NCBI GenBank assembly: GCA_009801085.1
Contig: VNWV01000066.1
Location: forward strand, 1-27,681
Length of the DNA: 27,681 nt
From: Lasiodiplodia sp. COLG20
Lineage: Eukaryota; Ascomycota; Dothideomycetes; Botryosphaeriales; Botryosphaeriaceae
Reading direction: 5' to 3'
The notes beneath the pieces were generated by a model. That model saw only the letters and a list, made by a program, of their open reading frames with translations. It did not search any database and was not told the DNA's origin. A program made the translations under genes and the position numbers. How positions within the stretch are numbered: position 1 is the stretch's first letter; each line of letters starts with the position of its first letter. Positions 9,666-20,153 of this stretch are shown one piece after another.

Positions 9666-11173
9666 TTTCAACAGATAGATGGAGACAATCAACACAGCTT
9701 GCGTTGAGCTGATCACTTCACAGTGCAAGACCTCATCGTTTTATAGGTGACTCCATCCACACTTGGGACGCGGGCAGACGACTCCTCTTTATCCGGAGGC
9801 ATCACGATCCAACTGTATTCAAAACACTTCGACATTTCTAGAGGATGCCAGGGTAGGATCAGTGCCCTGAACTCTTGCGTGAGCATATTGGATGAGTTTT
9901 TGAAAGGGTTGGTGTCAGAAGTGATATGCCGGGCCCAAACAGGAAAGTGCCCTGCGTCGCGAGGCGGCTGCGGTCCATTCTAGGTGTAAGACGAGGATTC
10001 CTTTTGCCAGCATGTGGAGGCTGTCTGACAGGGTCAACGCTATTTCTTAATATTAAGCTTAAGAGGTGGGTAGCTGAGGTTTGGGCATGGACGAATGAGA
10101 AGTGCATGATTGTATGCTGGCTGTTTCAGCGCGGGTGGTTAACAGCCGCCGGGCCGCCAACTAAATTCGACCGACGGGCCGCCAGCCGAATGGAACTGGC
10201 TGAGGGTCCAGAACACAGGACGAGCGAGACGCTACGGGTGCGCTGGGCGGCAGGTATAAAGAACGGATAGGGCCCCCCTGTGGAAGCTCCGCACGGAGCA
10301 GCAGGATTTTTTTTTTTTTCAAGACCCTCGTTTTGCCTCGCTCGCCGATCACCTGCTACTGGTATGTCGTCGTCGTCATCGTGTTGCCTCAGAGCCTGCC
10401 AAGCAAGCTTTGGGACCTGCGACGGGGCGTCACTCCAAGGTTGCACCGCGATAGCGCAGCCGGTTTGGGCACAATCAGGTTGATAGGGAGGCGTGGTGGT
10501 AGTACTAAAGACGGCGTTCAGGCGTCGCGAGCGGAGATGAGCAGCCGAGCAGCCAATGCGCTTGGGCGCTGGCGCAATTTGGAGGCGTCTTGGGCCTTTG
10601 CGCGCGCGTCGCTGCTGAGGGACTGTCGGGGCAGATGAAGGTCTGTCTCTGGCCGAAGACGTGCTGGGCCTGGGAGCTTGGGATCGTGCTGCGCGGTCGA
10701 CGATCAGCCGCCGCATTGGGCGACTCAAAGAGCGCGGGCAGCTGTGGAGAGAGGCGCCAATACGTCACAGCTCGGGTGCACGGTTGCACGTCGTGAGCGC
10801 CGCGACTGCTGGGGCCGCGGTAGCGCAAGCAGATCGCCATATCAAATTACTGTCATGCCTCCTCCCTGCTGCGCCTCGTCACCTCTCCTGTCGTCGCGGC
10901 AAGAGCTCTCTTAAATCACGTCGCAGCCTGCCAAGTCGCCGCCGCCGCTGTTGCGTGTACTTGCCCCGTCCTGCGCCCGGAAGCTGCGCCCCCAGTTGTC
11001 AGCTGAACGCACCACCGACGAGCTTAAGACTCCGGCCGCCCCGTCCGCCCGCAAGACGTCATCGCTGCGCCTCTAGCCCGTCCCTGCTGCTGCAGCTACC
11101 TATAACCCACGCCCGAGACGCAATTTCAGCCGCGTCGAGATCCATCGCTTGACCCAGCGCCGCGACCGCCTCA
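9666..11173. other. Divergent intergenic region between the AA9 gene and SLM1
   Basis: About 1.5 kb lies between two genes read in opposite directions, so both promoters should be here. The AA9 side has a TATA box at 9739-9745. The SLM1 side (10850-11173) is C/T-rich, like a fungal leader. The frames inside it (10126-10728 minus, 10661-11152 plus and others) are mutually overlapping, low-complexity Arg/Ala/Pro products with no domain, and are rejected. A TATAAAG lies at 10255-10261 with no open frame of note downstream. Confidence 0.55.
9739..9745 (-). promoter_or_regulatory. TATA box of the AA9 monooxygenase gene
   Basis: TATAAAA in the AA9 orientation (TTTTATA on plus) lies about 75 nt before the ATG at 9665. 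A clean TATA box suits an inducible secreted-enzyme gene. The transcript start is not known. Confidence 0.6.
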
Positions 11174-13830
11174 ATGGCCTACAACGCGGTGCCTGCGCCC
11201 CAGGCCGACCATGTGGCCCGCGGCTATGGCCCCTCGGCAGCAGCCGACTTTGCGAACACGCCAGCCCACCCCGCAGACGCGCCCCCACTGGTTCACCAGC
11301 ATGTGGGTCGCTTCAACGAGGATTTCGATGCTAGCGTCCGCGGCTCGTCCATCCTCGACGGCGACACCATCCAACGCTCGTCGTCGCGCGCCTCGCAGCA
11401 TTCCCTTGGCGCAGGCGTTTCCCGCAGCGGCACCCTCAAGAAGAAGAACTCCGTGAGCCGGAAGGGAAGCCTCAAGCGCAGCGGTAGCCGTCGCAGCATA
11501 CGCGCCGGCAGTATCAAGGGCATGCCCATGGGAGATGAGACGACCGACCCGGACAGCTTCAACAATGTCTTCAACACTCCCGTCCCGACCTCTGGCACTC
11601 CGACCGACATCCTGGTCAATCGCTTTCAAGGTGCGTACCAGCAGCATAATATTTTGGACTTGGACTGACCCACGAAAAGCATGGCGCAAGCTGCTGAAAG
11701 ATCTCATCACCTATTTCCGCGAAGTCCAGGCATCGTACGAGGCCCGCTCCAAGGCCCTGATGAAGGTCTCCAACGTGGTCAACAACACCAATGCGCCCTC
11801 GCTTTTCCTTGCCGATGGAGGCATTAATGACGCGAACCGGATCCTCCGCGACTACCACAAGCAGTCGGTTGTCGAGTCGAATAAAGCTCGTGACATTGAG
11901 AGTGACGTTATCGCGCAACTGAGTGGATTGAGGGCCGATCTAGGGAGCAAGATCAAGGAAATCAAATCACTGTCGGGTGATTTCAAGAATTCGGTCGAGA
12001 AGGAGAAGGAGACTACTCGCAAGGCAGTGGCGCATCTCGAGGACGCCCTTGCGGCCGTTGACGTCGATCCTTCAGCAGTGGTTGGCAAGGGCGATCCGTT
12101 TGTGGTAAGATTGGCGGTTGATCGCCAAATTGAAAGGCAGATCGACGAGGAAAATTATCTCCACAGGGTGAGTAACGCGCCAGGGATGCCACGAGCCTGT
12201 TTACTGACGCTGTTGTGTAAGGCTTACCTCAATCTCGAGGGCTCTGGACGGGAGCTTGAGTCCATCGTGGTGGGCGAGATCCAGAAGGCCTACAACGCGC
12301 TGGCTGGGATTCTCAAGCGTGATGCCGACGAGGCCTACGATACCGTCGAGAGACTTCGCGCAGGCCCGATTTCGATGCCCAAGGACCGTGAATGGACTCA
12401 GTTCGTTGAGCATGACCCGCACTTTGTCAACCCACGGACACCCCTGCGACGCATCGAGGATATTGAGTATCCCGGTAAACATCACCCGGCAGCAGCCGAG
12501 ATTAGAGCTGGCATGTTGGAGCGCAAGAGCAAGTATCTGAAGAGCTATACCCCTGGATGGTACGTGCTCCCCACTTCCCCCTGCTATGCCCCCACTCACT
12601 CTTCCCAGGTATGTTCTGTCGCCGACCCACTTGCACGAGTTCAAGTCAGCGGATCGTATCTACACGCAGCCTCCAGTCATGTCTCTGTACCTACCCGATC
12701 AGAAGCTCGGCACGCACTCTCAACCTGGTTCCTCTTCGCACAAGTTCATTCTTAAAGGTCGTCAAGCTGGTTCTATGCACCGCGGTCATACCTGGGTCTT
12801 CCGTGCCGAGTCCTACGACACTATGATGGCATGGTACGAGGATATCAAGAATTTGACGGAAAAGAGCGGCGAGGAACGCAACGCATTTGTGAGGAACCAT
12901 TCCCGGAGCATCAGCGCAGGCAGTGCGCGGTCGGTTAGCAGCGATGGCCTGGACGACAACGAAGCGGACGAAGTTCCATACTCGGCGCAGAACTCGGACG
13001 TAGCCATCAGACAGCATCCGGCGGCTCCGCGACCGCAACCAGGTGGGCGATTTCCTTCGGACCTTACGGTCAACCGTGACTTACAAGCTCCACTTTCGCC
13101 ATCTAGTGGAAGCTCTGAAGCCGATCATCATGACCTGACGACCGCCGCCGGAGGACTGCAACACGAGCAGCCTGACACTTCCGCGTATTACGGTTCGCAC
13201 CAACAGTACCAGCCTCAGGAGCATTACTTTGCGCCTGTGGCCGGTCAAGGCCAAGCGAACTACCAAAACCAATACCCGCCAGCGCAGGCTCAGGCCCCGT
13301 ACGAGGCGCAACACATCCATCAGCCTCAGCCCCAGCAGGTATACCCCGTCCAAGCATCCCTCCACCCAGCGAACGAGCCTGACCTGAAAAGGCACAACAG
13401 TACAACTACATATAGTAACTGGCTGGCGCCCGCTGCCGGCGGCGTTGCAGCTGGTGCTCTGGGAGCAGAGGCGTACGCGAAGCATCAAGAGAACCAAGAT
13501 GTAAATGGCGCCCCTACGGACACCCAGGAAGAACCCTCGAGTCCCTTGGAACCTGCGCCTGGCACGACTGCTGCAGCGGCGGTATCTTTCCCAAGCAGCA
13601 CGAGAACCTCTTCTTACGCCGATACCCTTGATTCCGAAGCGCCTGCAATGGCGACAGCCGGCCACCCCGCCCAGATATTCGCAAAGGCTGCCGCAGCCAA
13701 CGGAGCCGCAAACGGCAACGCTAAAGCTACTCAAGAACGACCCGCCGGTGCCGCGCGCAACCACACCGATTTCAGTGTGAGCCAGTTGCACGTGCCCGGC
13801 GAATACCCACGGACCCCGATGTCGCAGTAG
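11174..13830 (+). CDS. SLM1: SLM1-type phosphoinositide-binding protein (F-BAR-like + PH domain)
   Basis: Exons 11174-11630, 11680-12167, 12222-12559, 12609-13830; introns 49, 54 and 49 nt, all GT...AG; product 834 aa. Residues about 1-135 are a disordered Ser/Arg-rich leader with basic repeats (LKKKNSVSRKGSLKRSGSRR). Residues about 140-405 are a helical F-BAR-like region (AWRKLLKDLITYFREVQASY... NYLHR AYLNLEGSGRELESIV). A PH domain follows at about 411-510 (AGMLERKSKYLKSYTPGWYVL, HTWVFRAESYDTMMAWYEDI). The tail is Gln/Pro-rich with a small-residue segment at about 700-720 and ends FSVSQLHVPGEYPRTPMSQ. In yeast, Slm1/Slm2 bind PI(4,5)P2, sit at eisosomes and bring Ypk1 to TORC2; the same role is inferred here. 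The start has MAYNAVPAPQ and a C/T-rich leader. The long minus-strand open frame at 13081-13974 is an antisense shadow. Confidence 0.94.
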
Positions 13831-14520
13831 CACACACATACTTACAAAATCCAACGCGTCTTCTCCTTTGACACTGTCTCCCAAGGGTAGAGACGCGATG
13901 GATATTGTTGGAGGATAGGAGGTTTCCTTTGTCCAGTCCTTTTTTTGCTTACGATCCGTTATGAATTCCCCCAAGACCCAGTGTTTTTATCGATTCGAGT
14001 TTTCTTTCCTGCTTTTGCCTTAACTTGCGCTCTTCCTTTTCAGGAGATGAGGGGTTTGCAGAAGGCTTACAGGATGTAGGGATGAAGGAAGGGAGGTTGG
14101 GTGGTTGGAAGGGAAAATTTTGGGATGGGCGAGGGGTGGTCAAAAACAAAAAACATATTTATGAACGTGGTAGGATGGGAAATCGATGCGTGTACGGGGT
14201 GAGTGAAGGATGTTGTGCTTGTTGTTTAGCCTAGAACCAGCATTCCTGTAACCCATACAAAATCGTAAAAAAATACATATTTGGTTCTCATTCAGCTTGT
14301 GCGTAGTGTCTTGACAGTTGCTCGAGTGCAATATAGTAACGCCGTACCTGTTCATGCCTCAAGGACGATTGATGTCCTACTGTGCCTCCTCTTTGCGGAG
14401 CATATTTCAGGCAGGTATCCTCAAATCTACAATTCCAAGATGACCCTCCGCAATATCGCCTTCCTGCCATTGTACCTCCGCAACCTTCGCCATTACCATC
14501 ATACCAAAAGGGTGAATTGA
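13831..14520. other. Convergent intergenic region between SLM1 and the HAUS1-like gene
   Basis: About 690 nt separates the two stop codons. T-rich and G/A-rich tracts fit two facing 3' untranslated regions. The small frames here are below 80 aa, overlap each other and show no domain. Nothing further is supported. Confidence 0.6.
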
Positions 14521-15675
14521 TCAACTAACCAACGCCTCAAACTCACCATCCCTCTTTTCTCGCATCTCCGCCAACACCCCTTCCCTCTCCCGCACCAACA
14601 GCCTCGCCTCCTCCCTGTCGGCAGGCAAGTCCTTGTACGCCCGTACCTGGGCCTCCAGCCGCGTGACCGCCGCTCGTACGTCTGCGACCTCGCGCTCCGC
14701 GCGCGCCAGGGCGCTCAGCGCCTCCGACGACAGGGGCCCGCCGCCCGCGCTGGACGCCAGATAGCGCGCCGCGGCGCCGGGGGTGTCGAAGGGGTTGGCG
14801 GGCCGCTGGGGGATGGAGCGGGTTCGTGTGTGTTTTGGCGAGCGCGGGGATGGCGGCGGTGCGTAGTCGGCGGTCGCGGAAGAGGAGGGGGAGGGCAGCG
14901 GCAGCGCGGCGAGGCGGTCAGCGTATTCTTGGAGCTTGGGGAGGAGGGCTTTGGTCTGGCGGACGTAGTCGGCAGTCTGCCGGGGCAGGGATGGGGGCGG
15001 CGGCGCGAAGGCTGGGAGGCCGGTTATGGTGCGTAGGGTCTCTTGGAGGTTGTGCAGGTCGGCGGTGAGGAGGTGCCGGAGATGAGAGAGGGTGGCGGTG
15101 TGCGTGGTTAGGGTGTGTGCGTGCGTAGTGAGGTCCAAGAGGGCGTGGGCGAGCCTGCGCAGTTGTTAGCGAGGATGTTTATATGACATAGGACTTGGTG
15201 GCTCACATCTCTGGATCTGTAGATGGCGCATCGAGGATTGTTGAGAGTTGCGCCAGCGCGTCTAGGCTCCGCTTGCCGTCGCTTGTGAGGTTCTCCTCAA
15301 TGATATGTAATAACTCCTTATCCGCTTCTTCATTTGCTGTTGCTACACCTGCCTTGTCCAAAGAACCCCGTCAGCCTCCCGACCCTAGCATGCGACGTTG
15401 TTCGTTGTCGTGGCCCTTACCTCGCTCATCTCGTGGCGGACCTCCTCTTCCAATGCCACCACCATTGTCGCCTCCTCATCTGCACGCTCATTTGCGGCGG
15501 CTAGTTCCAACAGCGCTTTCAAAGTCTCTTCATTACGCTCGAATGTGGGCAGGGCGCGGTTCGGATACAGGGATGATAGCCAGGCTTCGACATGCTGCCA
15601 GTCATGTGCTTGAGCGCGCTGCTGCGCGGCTTTCGAGGGCGAGAAGAGGGCATCGCCAAGAGCACTGTCGTCCAT
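14521..15675 (-). CDS. HAUS1-like augmin complex subunit (coiled coil)
   Basis: Three exons in transcription order: 15675-15421, 15352-15207, 15154-14521; introns 68 and 52 nt (branch-like CTGAC in the first); product 344 aa. The N-terminus (WQHVEAWLSSLYPNRALPTFERNEETLKALLELAAANERADEEA) has the arrangement of HAUS1: a short helical 'W-L...P.P.FE.N..T...L..L...N' block followed by coiled coil. A Pro/Ser-rich loop with several S/T-P sites (about residues 205-255) interrupts the helices, and the C-terminus is again coiled coil (ALARAEREVADVRAAVTRLEAQVR... EMREKRDGEFEALVS). Augmin recruits gamma-tubulin to spindle microtubules for branching nucleation and occurs in many filamentous fungi but not in budding yeast. 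Assignment rests on the N-terminal pattern and coiled-coil architecture; another coiled-coil protein cannot be excluded. It diverges from the methyltransferase gene, with 458 nt between start codons. An in-frame ATG at 15798 is judged too far upstream. Confidence 0.75.
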
Positions 15676-16133
15676 CTTTGGTATTTTCAGGGCCAAGAAG
15701 GCGTGGTGTGGGTGTCGCGTGAGGTCGTGGCTGGTGTTTTTGTTTTCGCGGTCGAGCTTGGGCAGCTGCGGATCGGCGCAGGGGTCCGCTGGCGGCACAT
15801 GTGGGGAGCTCCATTCCGCGACAGTGCGGGACAGCTTCCGTTGCCGCTATGACGTCGCCTTGGCGTCGTGCTGCGTGTGAGCTGTTTGGTGGGGGCGCCA
15901 GTGGCACGGGGAAGCTCTACTTCCTCCGCATCCGTTATCATTACTTCACGCCCTGATATATGGCCTGACCTCCCCGCACTTCTACCTCACCGCTAACCTA
16001 GCTCTTCATATTCACCACGGCTATCGACAGAAAGCTCTTGATCTGCGCGCTTGTCGTTTCAGCCACAATTCTGTGCATAGAACCCCTCCTTCGCGGCTTC
16101 TCCGGAAGCTTGGTTCCCCGCAGAGGCATTACC
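15676..16133. other. Shared divergent promoter region of HAUS1-like gene and methyltransferase gene
   Basis: The two start codons are 458 nt apart on opposite strands, so the promoters must share this segment. No clear TATA box is seen on either side. The open frame continues in phase upstream of the methyltransferase start, back to an ATG at 16038 (see findings). Confidence 0.6.
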
Positions 16134-16940
16134 ATGGCGTGGGCTTGCTCAGGCACCTCCAACTCGGAGTTGATCAGCAACATGGCCGCCAATGGCTTGA
16201 TCAACTCCGACCGCGTTAAAAGCGCCATGCTCAGCGTAATTCATCCTCTCATGATTCCATTATCGCCGAATTTAAACATGAATCCTAATCGAAGTTCTTT
16301 CCCAGGTTGACCGCGGTCATTATGCAACCGCTCGGGCTTACGAAGATTCCCCTCAGCCCATTGGGTACAGCGCAACGATATCTGCTCCACACATGCACGC
16401 GTCCGCCTGTGAATCATTGCTCCCGTTCCTAAACCCTGGTGCGAAAGTCCTGGATGTTGGCAGCGGATCTGGATACCTCTCACACGTGATGGCGGAGCTC
16501 GTGAAACCTAATGGGACTGTCATCGGCGTCGATCATATCCAGGAACTTGTAGACTTGGCAAAGAAGAATACAGCAAAGAGCAAAGAGGGCAGGGAGCTGC
16601 TAGAGAGTGGCGCGGTGAAATACGTAACTGCGGATGGCCGGAAGGGCTGGGCAGAAGGCGCGCCCTACGACGCCATCCATGTTGGAGCTGCAGCAGCGGA
16701 GCATCATCAGACCCTTGTGGACCAATTGAAGGCACCTGGAAGGTAAGCACCATTGTAGACGAACGAAATAGTCCCGATGACGGCTGCTGACTTAGCGGCT
16801 CTAGGCTGTTCGTCCCGGTGGAAGAGGGCTATATGCAGCACATCTACGTGGTGGACAAGAAGGAAGATGGTAGCGTGGAGAGGAAGAAGCTGTACGGCGT
16901 ACAGTACGTGCCTTTGACAGACGCGCCGAAGCGCACGTAA
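16134..16940 (+). CDS. Protein-L-isoaspartate (D-aspartate) O-methyltransferase
   Basis: Exons 16134-16235, 16306-16742, 16805-16940; introns 70 and 62 nt; product 224 aa, the usual length for the eukaryotic enzyme. It transfers a methyl group from S-adenosylmethionine to isoaspartyl residues of aged proteins, starting their repair, probably in the cytosol. Diagnostic blocks in order: MAWACSGTSNSELISNMAANGLI at the start, DRGHYA, the near-invariant TISAPHMHA (residues 58-66), the SAM-binding VLDVGSGSGYLS (82-93), then YDAIHVGAAA and LFVPVEEG. No key residue is missing. The ATG at 16134 gives the conserved start. An in-frame ATG at 16038 would add 32 residues with a hydrophobic stretch. Confidence 0.97.
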
Positions 16941-17771
16941 CTTGACATTTTCGTTCCAACCACAACACCGCTCCTTTTGAAGTATGCCATGGAGTATTCT
17001 TACTTGCTCGAATTAACAGACGAACAACAACGCTTATGAGGGAGGGTGCTGGTCTGAAAAGCATGCCGATGAGCAATCCATTGTGATAGCTTAGAGTAAC
17101 CAACGGAAGGAAAGCGGAATAATCAGAATGAGACAAATGCGGACTGATAGAAGCTTAGTCAGCCAATAATAGCATGCTCTACCTTTGCCCCTTACACAAT
17201 TGATCAAGGCGGTCACCACTGCGTCTGCCTTGAAGTGTGGCCCCGTGTGCATATGTCCTTTACTTGGTACTGCAAGATCCAGGCAAGGATACTGTACATG
17301 AAACAATACGTCAACCGTGCGCCTGGTTGATGTAGCATCTGAAGGTCAGATCTCCTTGCAGCCCATGGCCAGTAGATGGCGCAGGATCCAGGACGTGCGC
17401 CGTTTCAGGATGATCCATGATCCTCCAGTTTCAGAGTCAACGGTGAATGTGGGGCAAGCAGCTCTGGCCAGTGAGGAGTGGCCCCGAATGCGGGTGAACC
17501 ATGGGCCCAAGCGTCTTCAACGGCGCGGTGACGCCCTTGCCGAACGTCAACTCGCGAGGGCGGCCAGGATTTATTTTGAGATGGTTTTTTGCATGGAACA
17601 CCCTCGATGTTCGGCTCGAGGAAAATGGCCGTGAAGGTAAGGCGCATTAGTGCCGGAGTATGTAACAAGTACTGCACCCGATGGCTAGCGCGAAGGATAG
17701 CGCAGAACCCTAGAACATAGCGTAAGTAGTTTTCTTTTATGAAAAGAACCTTTATGGGTTGTTGAAGCCTT

Positions 17772-17820
17772 CATCCGGATGTAAATGTGGAATTGATAAT
17801 TATACATTCACGTCCGGACG
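17772..17820. repeat. Imperfect 17-bp inverted repeat with 15-nt spacer
   Basis: The arms are 17772-17788 and 17804-17820. When the right arm is reverse-complemented, 14 of 17 positions match and all three differences are transitions (A/G, T/C, A/G). Each arm contains a TCCGGA core. The sequence could form a hairpin or be the remains of a small repeat. No target duplication is visible. Confidence 0.6.
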
Positions 17821-18556
17821 ATAGCTGCAACTACCGATGGTACAAGCGAAAAATAAATCCACGCGGGCCGTCGGCTGCAATACTTCCATGTATGTGGTCC
17901 GTTGGGCTTCAGCTATGGGTACGGCATGCGACCATCTAACTAGACTGTGCCAGCGTATGATATAAGTGCCGAAACATCCGCCACGGCAAAGCTTCTGGTT
18001 CTTATTCGTCAGTTGACAATCCTACCACAGTTCCAAAGAGTTGGTTTGGTGCAGTCGCGAGGCAGGCAGCGGCATTGAGACGGAGTATACCGTGGTTCCT
18101 GCTGCTAAATTTGCGATCAGAATGCGGCTCTCAACGGTCGTGCTGGGGTGGGGTGGGAAAATTCGATAGTTTCACGTTCTTTCCTTCCTAGGCATTTCCC
18201 CACGCAGGCGAGCCATACGTCACCTCTTCGCTCTTTCCCCTTATGGCTATCTTTCCTCTCGCTTAGCGTCGCATGCCAAGAATTTGTCGCGCTCAAGTAT
18301 CTATTCCCGCTGGCGCGTCCCTTTACCTCCACCACCTTTTCGACCCAGGACCCGTCCTTTTCGTCACTCCTTAGTTCGCCGGTCTTTCGAACACCCAACG
18401 TCTTCGGACGCCTTCCTTTCTACACGCTCCTTGCCGACCTCCAGGGTCACTGCCACGCATCCCTTTCCTGATAAACTCAAGGGCTGCCGTGCTGGGCACT
18501 GTTTGTCGCACAGCATTCCGCATTCCGCCATCTCAAGTCACCTTGGAAACGGCTAG

Positions 18557-18742
18557 GTAAGCCATAAACTCGCTCGTTCGCATCAAATACCCATGGCTGC
18601 GACGATGGACGAGGCTTCGCGCCTGTCAGATCTTCTACCTCTACTTTTAGCCCGTCTTCTTGGCACTCGTCGCTCACTCATTCACGCCCTCGTTCGCTTG
18701 TTTTTTCGTTCTTTCACTGACGCCGCTGGTCGGCTTCTATAG
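18557..18742 (+). other. Probable 5'-UTR intron of the GH17 gene
   Basis: GGCTAG is followed by GTAAGC at 18557. A CACTGAC branch-like site lies about 25 nt before the acceptor TTCTATAG ending at 18742, which is 49 nt before the ATG. The interval (186 nt) is C/T-rich. All three splice signals fit the pattern of introns in this window. No transcript evidence is available. Confidence 0.5.
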
Positions 18743-18791
18743 ATCTTCCACCGGCTTCATTACAATCACCTTCACTTGCTAGTCAGTCAAG

Positions 18792-20153
18792 ATGAAGGCC
18801 GGCTTCTTCATCCAGCTCGCCTTGGCGATCATGTTCGGCCTGGTTGCCGGACTTCCTCAGTGTAAGCTCACTCCTCTCTTTTGCCGCAAAGACAGTTACA
18901 TTCTGAACTAGATACAAGATGGCCGCAACGCCCTCGAGCCGCGTGCTTACGTCACGCATGTCGAGGTCGTCACTGTTACCCGTCCTGCTGTCATCGTCCA
19001 TGTCCACGGTACTAGGACCACTTGGGTTGAGACTGTGGCTGCCCCGACTTCGACTATCAATTCCGAGCCTGATATCACTTCTACCCTGCCTCTGATGTCT
19101 ACGAGCGAGGCTTCATCCGCCGTCCTTGAATCATCGAGTTCGGCGCCTGAGGCTCCCATCACTGGTGAGACCGCCTCGAGCGGGTCGATCACTTCCTCGC
19201 CTACTGAGAGCTCCACCCCAACTCCGGCTTCCCCTGCTACACTGCATTCGCTGTCCTCCCGCGCGTACAGTGAGCCGTATTTCCCACAGTTTCCCACCAC
19301 TACTCCTACTTCCGTAGCCAGTGGCTCTGACGGAGACGGCTTCGGCATTGGCTACAACCCGTACAATGGAGATGGCACCTGTAAGGACCATGACTCTATT
19401 ACTCAAGACATCAACTCTCTGAAGGGGTATGGTATGGTCCGCCTCTACGGTACCGATTGCAACCAGCTCGACGCTGTCATGCCAGCCGTCAAGAACTCTC
19501 CTGGCATGAAGCTATTCCTTGGCATTTGGCACTGCGAGACAACTGACGTCGCCATGGCTGAGGCCAATACTATCGTCAATGCAGTCAACAACTACCTCGA
19601 CGGCGACTGGAGCTTGATTCACACCGTGAGTGTTGGTAACGAGGTCATCGATCGCGGCGAGGCAAGCGTCGACTCCCTTCTTGCCACTCTCCAAGCAGTC
19701 AAGAATATGCTCCGCCCCTTCGGCGTCCCGGTCGTCACAGTCGAGACCCCCGGTATATTCCAAGGTGTTGGCAAGTCGCTCTGTCAGGCATCGGACTACA
19801 CCGCTATCAATGCTCATCCTTTCTTCGACAAGTCTGGATCCTGGACGGACCCCAGCCGTGCTGGAGAGTTTACCGCGGTGATGGAGAGTATCCTCGAGGA
19901 CTGTGGCCACGATCGTACCGTAATCGCCGAGACGGGATGGCCGCATGGATCCGACCTAGGCTCCGACTATTTCACTAGCAGGAACCTACCCGTACCTAGC
20001 CCCGAGAACCACCTCGTTGCCATCAACGCCCTCAGGAAGGCATACACCGATCGTAAGCAGGACCTTGTTGTCTTCTCTGCGTTCGACGATCTCTGGAAAA
20101 AGGACACGGACCTCACCATGGGTGTTGAGCACTATTGGGGCATCCTCAACTAA
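18792..20153 (+). CDS. Secreted GH17 beta-1,3-glucanase/transglycosylase (Scw4/Scw10/BtgE-like)
   Basis: Exons 18792-18861 and 18919-20153; the 57-nt intron starts GTAAGC and uses the acceptor ATACAAG ending at 18918, because the nearer CTAG would break the frame; product 434 aa. Residues 1-20 are a signal peptide. They are followed by a Val/Thr-rich block (YVTHVEVVTVTRP), then a Ser/Thr/Pro-rich, probably O-mannosylated linker to about residue 155. The GH17 barrel (about 160-434) has IGYNPYNGDGTCK, MVRLYGTDCNQ, the acid/base Glu265 in SVGNEVI and the nucleophile Glu361 in IAETGWP, and ends right after EHYWGILN. There is no GPI-attachment tail. Family members cleave or re-ligate beta-1,3-glucan in the cell wall and are often covalently wall-bound. 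The C/T-rich leader with a likely UTR intron suggests strong expression. Confidence 0.94.

Larger units (their letters stand above)
16941..18791. other. Intergenic region between methyltransferase and GH17 genes
   Basis: This 1.85-kb stretch holds the methyltransferase 3' flank, an AT-richer middle with an imperfect inverted repeat at 17772-17820, and a strongly C/T-rich segment (18150-18780) that looks like the long promoter/leader of the GH17 gene, with a likely untranslated intron at 18557-18742. Overlapping frames at 17317-17634 (plus) and 17405-17677 (minus), and one at 18148-18471 (plus), have no recognisable domain. Confidence 0.5.

Noticed and set aside
10126..10728. 200-aa minus-strand frame between the AA9 and SLM1 genes
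   Set aside because: Low-complexity Arg/Ala/Pro text, overlapped by open plus-strand frames, with no domain and no splice structure.
13081..13974. 297-aa minus-strand frame
   Set aside because: It is antisense to the Gln/Pro-rich tail of the SLM1-type protein and runs past its stop; no domain.
17405..17677. 90-aa minus-strand frame, with a second shifted minus frame encoding NPGRPRELTFGKG
   Set aside because: The shifted frame reads a little like a real protein, which could mean a decayed gene, but I could not name a family, find splice sites or find a start, so it is not called.
18148..18471. 107-aa plus-strand frame upstream of the GH17 gene
   Set aside because: Ser/Phe/Leu-rich text expected from C/T-rich leader DNA; no domain. 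At most a uORF.
18911..18918. Alternative GH17 acceptor at CTAG, 7 nt upstream of the one chosen
   Set aside because: Using it shifts the frame, while the acceptor ending at 18918 joins the signal peptide exon in phase with the mature protein.
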